Below, in pieces: positions 5,786-10,920 of a stretch of DNA of 10,920 nucleotides (the stretch's first letter is position 1; each line of letters opens with the position of its first letter). This DNA is from an uncultured Desulfobacteraceae bacterium (lineage in GTDB: Bacteria; Desulfobacterota; Desulfobacteria; Desulfobacterales; UBA2174): the NCBI GenBank assembly GCA_937982505.1, contig CALJLV010000001.1, positions 1 through 10,920 on the forward strand, read 5' to 3'. The translations under genes and the position numbers were made by a program. Under the pieces are notes generated by a model. That model was given only the letters and a program-made list of their open reading frames with translations, had not been told where the DNA came from and made no database searches.

Positions 5786-7912
5786 ATGGCAGCACATCCG
5801 GATCTGAACCAGTGGGTGGAACTGGCAACCAAACAGCTCAAGGGCAAGTCCCCGGACAGCCTCAACTGGAAAACCCCCGAGGGGATCCTGGTCAAGCCCC
5901 TCTATACGGCCCGGGACATTGAACACCTGGAACACGTTCATTCCCTGCCCGGCGTTGCGCCTTTCGTGCGCGGCCCCATGGCCACCATGTATGCCGGCCG
6001 CCCCTGGACCATCCGCCAGTACGCCGGCTTTTCCACCGCCAGGGACTCCAACGCCTTTTACCGCCGCAACCTGGCCGCCGGCCAGAAGGGGCTCTCGGTG
6101 GCCTTCGACCTGGCCACCCACCGCGGCTACGACTCGGACCATCCCCGGGTGGCCGGGGACGTGGGCAAGGCCGGGGTGGCCATCGACAGCGTCGAGGACA
6201 CCCGGATCCTCTTCGACCAGATCCCCCTGGACCAGATGTCCGTCTCCATGACCATGAACGGGGCCGTGATCCCCATCATGGCCATGTACATCGTCACCGC
6301 CGAGGAGCAGGGGGTGGCCCACGACAAGCTCAACGGCACCATCCAGAACGACATCCTCAAGGAATATCTCACCCGCAACACCTACATCTACCCGCCCGAG
6401 CCGTCCATGCGCATCGTTTCGGACATCATCGCCTTTTGCTCGCGCGAGATGCCCAAGTTCAACACGGTGAGCATCAGCGGATACCACATGATGGAGGCCG
6501 GGGCCGACAGCGTCCTGCAGACCGCCTTCACCCTGGCCGACGGGGTCGAGTACGTGCGCGCGGCCCTCAAGGCCGGCCTGGCCATCGACACCTTCGCCCC
6601 CCGGCTTTCCTTCTTTTTCGGGGTGGGGATGAACTTCTTCATGGAAATCGCCATGCTGCGCGCCGCCCGGCTCCTGTGGCACCGGCTGATGCAGCAGTTT
6701 TCGCCCAAGGATCCGCGCTCGAGCATGCTGCGCACCCATGTCCAGACCTCGGGCTGGAGCCTCACCGAGCAGGATCCTTACAACAACATCATCCGCACGA
6801 CCCTGGAATGCCTGGCCGCCGTGCTCGGCGGGACCCAGTCGCTGCACACCAACTCCTTTGACGAGGCCGTGGCCCTGCCCTCGGATTTTTCGGCCCGCAT
6901 CGCCCGCAACACCCAGCTGGTGGTCCAGGAAGAGTCCCAGGTCTGCCACGTGGTCGATCCGCTGGCCGGCAGCTACTACGTCGAATGGCTCACCGGCGCC
7001 GTCGCCAGCGAGGCGATGAAGATCATCGAGGAGGTCGAGCAGCTCGGCGGGATGGCCAAGGCCATCGAGACCGGGATGCCCAAGATGCGCATCGAGGAGG
7101 CCGCGGCCCGGCGCCAGGCGCGCATCGACCAGGGTCTGGACGTGATCGTGGGGGTCAACCGCTACCAGCTCGAAAAGGAAGACCCCATCGACATCCTCGA
7201 AGTCTCCGAAACGGTGCGCGACGAGCAGGTCGCCCGGCTCCGGGAGATCCGCGCCCGGCGCGACGAGGCGGCGGTGCGACAGGCCCTGGAAGCCGTCACC
7301 CGGGCCGCCGAGGCCGGAGGCAACCTGCTGGAAGCGGCCCTGCCGGCCGTGCGAGCCCGGGCCACGGTGGGCGAAATCTCCGATGCCATGGAAAAGGTCT
7401 TCGGCCGCTACGTGGCCACCACCCAGTGCATCTCGGGGGTCTATGCCGCCGAGTACGGCGACAGCGAGATCTTCCAGTCCCTGCGCAAGCGCTGCGAGCA
7501 GTTTTTGGAGCGCGAGGCGCGCCGGCCGCGGATCCTGCTCACCAAGATGGGCCAGGACGGCCACGACCGGGGGATCAAGGTGGTGGCCACGGCCTTTGCG
7601 GACATCGGCTTCGACGTGGATCTGAGCCCCATGTTCCAGACCCCCGAGGAGGCGGCCCGCATGGCGGTGGAAAACGACGTGCATGCCGTTGGCTGGTCGA
7701 GCCTGGCCGCAGCCCACCGGGCCCTGGTGCCCCAGCTGGTCGAGGCCCTCAAAAAAGAAGGGGGCGAGGAGATCCTGGTGATCGTGGGCGGGGTGATCCC
7801 GCCCAAGGACTATCCATTGCTCAAAGAAATGGGGGTCCATGCCATCTTCGGCCCGGGGACCCGCATCGTCCAGTCGGCCAACCAGGTGCTCAACCTGCTG
7901 GAGAAAAAGTAA
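5786..7912 (+). CDS. scpA: Methylmalonyl-CoA mutase, adenosylcobalamin-dependent (catalytic + B12 domains)
   Basis: This enzyme converts (R)-methylmalonyl-CoA to succinyl-CoA by a radical rearrangement. The 708-residue protein has the TIM-barrel substrate domain (about 1-560) and the C-terminal B12-binding domain (about 580-705), so it is the complete catalytic chain. Substrate-specificity residues match true methylmalonyl-CoA mutase: Y79 (IRQYAGFSTA) and R197 (TRNTYIYPPEPSMR), where isobutyryl-CoA mutase has Phe and Gln. The active-site Y233-H234 (SISGYHMMEAG) is present. The cobalamin ligand is H593 in GQDGHDRG. The second B12 loop reads VGWSSLAAAH (635-644), where relatives have VGVSSLAGGH or VGVSTLAAGH. 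AAGGAG at 5774-5779 decides the start; the frame is open 66 bases further up without a better site. No separate small subunit is adjacent, which fits a homodimer. meaB follows after 39 bases. Confidence 0.97.
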   Translation: MAAHPDLNQWVELATKQLKGKSPDSLNWKTPEGILVKPLYTARDIEHLEHVHSLPGVAPFVRGPMATMYAGRPWTIRQYAGFSTARDSNAFYRRNLAAGQKGLSVAFDLATHRGYDSDHPRVAGDVGKAGVAIDSVEDTRILFDQIPLDQMSVSMTMNGAVIPIMAMYIVTAEEQGVAHDKLNGTIQNDILKEYLTRNTYIYPPEPSMRIVSDIIAFCSREMPKFNTVSISGYHMMEAGADSVLQTAFTLADGVEYVRAALKAGLAIDTFAPRLSFFFGVGMNFFMEIAMLRAARLLWHRLMQQFSPKDPRSSMLRTHVQTSGWSLTEQDPYNNIIRTTLECLAAVLGGTQSLHTNSFDEAVALPSDFSARIARNTQLVVQEESQVCHVVDPLAGSYYVEWLTGAVASEAMKIIEEVEQLGGMAKAIETGMPKMRIEEAAARRQARIDQGLDVIVGVNRYQLEKEDPIDILEVSETVRDEQVARLREIRARRDEAAVRQALEAVTRAAEAGGNLLEAALPAVRARATVGEISDAMEKVFGRYVATTQCISGVYAAEYGDSEIFQSLRKRCEQFLEREARRPRILLTKMGQDGHDRGIKVVATAFADIGFDVDLSPMFQTPEEAARMAVENDVHAVGWSSLAAAHRALVPQLVEALKKEGGEEILVIVGGVIPPKDYPLLKEMGVHAIFGPGTRIVQSANQVLNLLEKK

Positions 7913-7915
7913 AAG

Positions 7916-7951
7916 CAATTTCAGATCTCAAATTTCAAATTTGAAATCCCG
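7916..7951 (-). repeat. AT-rich dispersed intergenic repeat, copy 2, with 16-bp palindrome
   Basis: This stretch fills nearly all of the space between the mutase stop and the meaB ATG. Its reverse complement resembles 201-236 upstream of queA. It contains a perfect 16-bp palindrome, ATTTCAAATTTGAAAT (7932-7947), ending four bases before the meaB start. In the mRNA this could fold into a hairpin at the place where a ribosome binding site should be; none is visible. Confidence 0.5.
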
Positions 7952-8944
7952 ATGCTCAGTCAAGACCCCGAATTTTACGTCGACGGCGTGCTGGCGGGCA
8001 ACCGCCGCATCCTGGCCAAGACCATCACCCTGGTGGAAAGCACCCGTGCCGAACACCAGGCCATGGCCCTGGCAATCCTCGACCGGCTCATCCCCCACAC
8101 GGGAAAGGCGGTGCGTCTGGGGGTCACCGGGATTCCGGGGGTGGGCAAGAGCACCTTCATCGAGGCCTTCGGGATGCAGCGCCTGGCCGAAGGCCGCCAT
8201 CTGGCGGTGCTGGCCGTGGATCCCAGCAGCACCCGCAGCGGGGGGAGCATCCTGGCCGACAAGACCCGCATGGAACGGCTCTCCACCGAAACGGCGGCCT
8301 TCATCCGCCCCTCGCCTTCCAGCGGCACCCTGGGCGGAGTGGCCCGCAAGACCCGCGAAACCATGCTGGTCTGCGAAGCCGCCGGCTTCGACCTGATCCT
8401 CGTGGAGACCGTGGGGGTGGGCCAGAGCGAAACCGCCGTGGCCGCCATGGTCGACTTTTTCCTGGTGTTGATGCTGGCCGGGGCCGGCGACGAGCTCCAG
8501 GGGATCAAGAGGGGGGTCCTGGAGATGGCCGACGCGGTGGTGATCAACAAGGCCGACGGCGACAACCGCCGGCCGGCCGAACTGGCCCGGCGCCAGTATG
8601 AAAACGCCCTGCACCTGCTCATGCCGGCCTCGCCCCTCTGGCGGGTGCCCGTGATGACCTGCAGCGCCAAGACGGGGCAAGGACTGGCCGAGATCTGGCG
8701 GCAGGTCGCGGACCACCGCCAGCGGATGATGCACAGCGGCCAGTTCGAGGCCAAGCGGCGCGAACAGGCCCGGGCCTGGATGTGGGCGCTGATCGAAGAG
8801 GGTCTCAAATCCCGCTTCCGCTGGCATCCGGCCGTCCGCCAGCACCTGCCGCGCATCGAACGCGAGGTGACCGCCGGACGGCTCTCGCCCACGCAGGCGG
8901 CCCACCGGCTGCTTTTTTCCCTTGACAGGGGCGAAGGGGTTTAG
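7952..8944 (+). CDS. meaB: MeaB-type GTPase, methylmalonyl-CoA mutase chaperone
   Basis: A G3E-family GTPase (MeaB/ArgK/MMAA group) that gates loading of adenosylcobalamin into methylmalonyl-CoA mutase and helps replace damaged cofactor. The 330 residues show Walker A GIPGVGKST (60-68), the VDPSSTRSGGSILADKTRM stretch (89-107), IRPSPSSGTLGG (118-129), the switch II-like motif VETVGVGQSE (151-160), the guanine-specificity motif NKAD (199-202) and SAKTGQG (238-244). The C-terminal helices (about 260-330) form the dimer arm known in the family. The ATG at 7952 gives the usual short N-terminal helix; no Shine-Dalgarno is seen, because the AT-rich repeat occupies the site. Its position right after the mutase is the standard arrangement and supports the mutase call. 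Confidence 0.96.
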   Translation: MLSQDPEFYVDGVLAGNRRILAKTITLVESTRAEHQAMALAILDRLIPHTGKAVRLGVTGIPGVGKSTFIEAFGMQRLAEGRHLAVLAVDPSSTRSGGSILADKTRMERLSTETAAFIRPSPSSGTLGGVARKTRETMLVCEAAGFDLILVETVGVGQSETAVAAMVDFFLVLMLAGAGDELQGIKRGVLEMADAVVINKADGDNRRPAELARRQYENALHLLMPASPLWRVPVMTCSAKTGQGLAEIWRQVADHRQRMMHSGQFEAKRREQARAWMWALIEEGLKSRFRWHPAVRQHLPRIEREVTAGRLSPTQAAHRLLFSLDRGEGV

Positions 8945-9006
8945 AAGGTAAGGAAAACGGATGTTTTGGACGCACCGCAACGGGTGCTTAAAGAAAGGAC
9001 GGCATC

Positions 9007-10560
9007 ATGAGCGTGGTACAGGACAAAATCAAGGATCTGGCGCAGCGCGAAGCGCGGATGCAGGCCATGGGCGGGCCCGACGCGGTGGCCAAGCACAGGC
9101 AGAACGGCCGGCTCACGGCCCGCGAACGTCTCGATGTCCTTTTCGACAAGGGGACCTTCCGCGAGATCGACATGTTCGTGCGCCACCGCTGCGTCAACTT
9201 CGGCATGGAAGCGGTGGAAATCCCCTCGGACGGCGTGGTCACGGGCCACGGTCTGATCGACGGGCGGCCGGTCTTCGCCTTTGCCCAGGATTTCACCAGC
9301 CGCGCGGGCAGCCTGGGAGAGATGCACGCCAAGAAGATCTGCAAGGTGATGGACCTGGCCCTCAAGGCCGGGGTTCCCTTCGTGGGGCTCAACGACTCGG
9401 GCGGCGCCCGGATCCAGGAAGGGGTCGATGCCCTTTCGGGCTACGGCCAGATCTTCTACCGCAACTCGCTGGCCTCGGGCACCATCCCGCAGATCTCGGC
9501 CATCATGGGCCCCACGGCCGGCGGCGCGGTCTATTCGCCGGCCATGACCGATTTCATCTTCATGGTCAAGAACACCAGCTACATGTTCATCACCGGCCCG
9601 GAGGTGATCAAGTCGGTCACCGGCGAGGAGATCACCTTCGAAGACCTGGGCGGGGCCATGACTCACAATGAAAAAAGCGGGGTGGCCCACTTCGCCTGCG
9701 AATCGGACGCTGATGCCCTGGCCCAGATCCGCCGTCTTCTCGGCTACCTGCCGTCCAACAACATGGAAGACCCGCCCCTGGTGGCCACCGGCGACGATCC
9801 CAGGCGCGCCCATGCGGCCCTGGACGCCATTATCCCCGACAGCCCCAACCAGTCCTACGACATGAAAGCGGTGATCCGCGCCGTCGTGGACAACGGCGAA
9901 TTCTTCGAACCCCACGCGCATTTCGCCAAGAACATCATCGTCTGTCTGGCCCGGCTCAACGGCCGCACCGTGGGGATCATCGCCAATCAGCCGGCGGTCC
10001 TGGCCGGATGCCTGGACATCGACGCCTCGGACAAGGCCACACGCTTTATCCGCTTTTGCGACGCCTTCAACATCCCCCTGCTGACCATCGCCGATGTGCC
10101 CGGATACCTGCCCGGCAGCAACCAGGAATGGGGCGGGATCATCCGCCACGGGGCCAAGCTGCTCTGGTGCTACTCGGAGGCCACCGTGCCCAAGCTGCTC
10201 CTGGTCACCCGCAAGGACTACGGCGGCTCTTACCTGGCCATGTGCAGCAAGGACCTGGGCGCCGACATGGCCTTTGCCTGGCCCACGGCCGAAATCGCCG
10301 TCATGGGGGCCGCCGGGGCCGCCAACGTGATCCATCGCAAGGAGATCAAGGCCGCCGCCGATCAGGCGGCCAAGCGCCGGGAGAAGATCGCCGAGTACGA
10401 GGCGCTGTTTTCCAACCCCTACTGCGCCGCGGCCCGCGGCTACATCGACGCCGTCATCGCCCCGCGCGAAACCCGGCCGCGGCTCATCGAGGCCTTGGAG
10501 ATCATGTGCGCCAAGCGCGAAATGCGGCCGCCCAAAAAGCACGGCAACATTCCCATGTAG
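9007..10560 (+). CDS. Acyl-CoA carboxyltransferase subunit (methylmalonyl-CoA decarboxylase alpha / transcarboxylase 12S / PCC beta type)
   Basis: This subunit moves carboxyl groups between methylmalonyl-CoA/propionyl-CoA and carboxybiotin. The 517-residue protein has two crotonase-like halves: the N half with SGGARIQEG (131-139) and GPTAGGAVYSPAMTDF (168-183), and the C half with GYLPGSNQEWGGIIRHGAKL (366-385), GGSYLAMCSKDLGAD (406-420) and AWPTAEIAVMGAAGAANV (424-441). The tail RPPKKHGNIPM closely resembles the end of the Propionibacterium 12S transcarboxylase subunit, as does GGSYLAMC. Leucine 410 stands where actinobacterial propionyl-CoA carboxylase beta has the specificity Asp (GGAYD). 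Which machine it belongs to (transcarboxylase, sodium-pumping decarboxylase or carboxylase) depends on partners beyond the window. GAAAGGA at 8993-8999 is its ribosome binding site. It lies 62 bases after meaB and 44 before the small protein gene. Confidence 0.93.
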   Translation: MSVVQDKIKDLAQREARMQAMGGPDAVAKHRQNGRLTARERLDVLFDKGTFREIDMFVRHRCVNFGMEAVEIPSDGVVTGHGLIDGRPVFAFAQDFTSRAGSLGEMHAKKICKVMDLALKAGVPFVGLNDSGGARIQEGVDALSGYGQIFYRNSLASGTIPQISAIMGPTAGGAVYSPAMTDFIFMVKNTSYMFITGPEVIKSVTGEEITFEDLGGAMTHNEKSGVAHFACESDADALAQIRRLLGYLPSNNMEDPPLVATGDDPRRAHAALDAIIPDSPNQSYDMKAVIRAVVDNGEFFEPHAHFAKNIIVCLARLNGRTVGIIANQPAVLAGCLDIDASDKATRFIRFCDAFNIPLLTIADVPGYLPGSNQEWGGIIRHGAKLLWCYSEATVPKLLLVTRKDYGGSYLAMCSKDLGADMAFAWPTAEIAVMGAAGAANVIHRKEIKAAADQAAKRREKIAEYEALFSNPYCAAARGYIDAVIAPRETRPRLIEALEIMCAKREMRPPKKHGNIPM

Positions 10561-10604
10561 CGCCGGGCCGACCACTTCAACCTCAAGCCAGACGGGAGCA
10601 GGCC

Positions 10605-10832
10605 ATGGAGAACAACAAGACGACGGCGGCGGTGGCCGCGGCGGTCTTCGAATACATCCGCAGCGAAGAAGAAGCCGTCTGCCTTCAGGCGGCCGCCGGC
10701 GGCGGCCGGCACTTTCCTCCACCGGCGCCGGCCGCCCCGACGCCCCTCTGGGGTGCCAGCGGTCGCCGGCAGCAGATGGAACTGCGCAACCTGATGCAGT
10801 GGCGCGCCTTTGCCGCGGCGGGACGACGGTAA
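10605..10832 (+). CDS. Small Ala/Pro-rich protein, likely carboxyltransferase-associated accessory subunit
   Basis: A 75-residue frame with a good ribosome binding site (GGGAG, 10594-10598) and ATG, beginning 44 bases after the carboxyltransferase stop. Three parts are visible: an N-terminal helix (TTAAVAAAVFEYIRSEEEAV), a flexible Ala/Gly/Pro linker (GGGRHFPPPAPAAP), and a C-terminal motif PLWGASGRRQQMELRNLMQ-WRAF. I recall small proteins with the same plan (helix, proline linker, LWGxSGRQxxMxxRxLxQxR ending) encoded between carboxyltransferase and biotin-carrier genes in anaerobes, but I could not check this. There is no membrane helix, so it is not an OadG-type gamma subunit. The helix plus Trp-containing tail joined by a linker suggests a tether or assembly subunit for the biotin complex, loosely like the epsilon subunit of actinobacterial acyl-CoA carboxylases. 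Existence is well supported; function is inference. Confidence 0.75.
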   Translation: MENNKTTAAVAAAVFEYIRSEEEAVCLQAAAGGGRHFPPPAPAAPTPLWGASGRRQQMELRNLMQWRAFAAAGRR

Positions 10833-10852
10833 ACGCAACAATCGAATGGCTT

Positions 10853-10886
10853 GCATGGCCGAAACGCACAGCGCCGGCGGCCATGC
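10853..10886 (+). other. 9-bp perfect inverted repeat between small subunit gene and next gene
   Basis: GCATGGCCG (10853-10861) pairs perfectly with CGGCCATGC (10878-10886) around a 16-base loop. A pyrimidine-rich run follows (TCTTTCCCATTTTCG), which is too broken for a confident intrinsic terminator. Since a strong ribosome binding site follows at once, this is more likely a processing or attenuation hairpin that sets the level of the downstream gene. Confidence 0.4.
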
Positions 10887-10912
10887 GGGTCTTTCCCATT
10901 TTCGTTATTCAA

Positions 10913-10918
10913 AAGGAG
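10913..10918 (+). promoter_or_regulatory. Ribosome binding site of a gene beginning beyond the window
   Basis: AAGGAG within AAAAGGAGAT at the very end of the window is a near-perfect Shine-Dalgarno. The start codon should fall within about ten bases after the edge. From the gene order, a biotin carboxyl carrier protein or biotin carboxylase gene is the likely next member; this is inference. Confidence 0.7.
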
Positions 10919-10920
10919 AT

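Noticed and set aside
5771..7918. 715-codon open frame on the - strand
   Set aside because: Exact antisense shadow of the methylmalonyl-CoA mutase gene; the mutase product is intact and fully conserved, and the antisense product is low-complexity in style.
8972..8987. GCACC/GGTGC hairpin between meaB and the carboxyltransferase
   Set aside because: Only a 5-bp stem with a six-base loop and no T-run; within chance expectation for this composition.
8941..10899. 652-codon open frame on the - strand
   Set aside because: Antisense shadow of the carboxyltransferase and small-protein genes, with no recognisable domain.

Overview
The window is about 10.9 kb of GC-rich bacterial DNA with every recognisable gene on the + strand. 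It begins at a contig end: bases 1-50 are Illumina adapter and index sequence, so genomic sequence starts at about 51. Homodimer-type methylmalonyl-CoA mutase, MeaB, a 12S-like carboxyltransferase and an Asp/Ala-type aminotransferase, with G+C near 65-70% in the core genes, suggest a sulfate-reducing or syntrophic Desulfobacterota bacterium. That taxonomic guess is inferred from protein style and context; no search was run.

Left part (51-4736): the 3' end of a DUF2065/YjeT-type small membrane protein, then queA and tgt (queuosine insertion into tRNA), a small HEPN-domain protein with lower G+C, a stand-alone NifU C-terminal domain protein, a PLP-dependent aminotransferase and methylmalonyl-CoA epimerase. 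These genes are tightly packed: tgt overlaps the HEPN gene, and the HEPN stop overlaps the nifU-like start as ATGA. They could be read as one run, although their functions are mixed.

Middle (4737-5785): an AT-rich 259-base intergenic stretch with a candidate promoter, a 20-bp stem-loop and a repeated AACATCGTT dyad. It leads into a TetR-family regulator, which is followed by a 154-base gap holding a perfect 12-bp palindrome (GACCGATCGGTC) that looks like a TetR operator.

Right part (5786-10920): methylmalonyl-CoA mutase, its MeaB GTPase chaperone, a biotin-dependent carboxyltransferase subunit and a small Ala/Pro-rich protein that I take to be an accessory subunit. A strong Shine-Dalgarno at the last bases announces another gene. 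With the epimerase upstream, these genes cover the interconversion propionyl-CoA <-> (S)-methylmalonyl-CoA <-> (R)-methylmalonyl-CoA <-> succinyl-CoA, used for propionate oxidation or, in reverse, propionate formation. The TetR protein is the obvious candidate regulator.

No CRISPR array, transposase, integrase, tRNA or rRNA was seen. The most notable points are the orphan, apparently N-terminally shortened HEPN gene inside a housekeeping run, the little-described small carboxylase-associated protein, the layered inverted repeats around tetR, and an AT-rich dispersed repeat that lies directly upstream of both queA and meaB.
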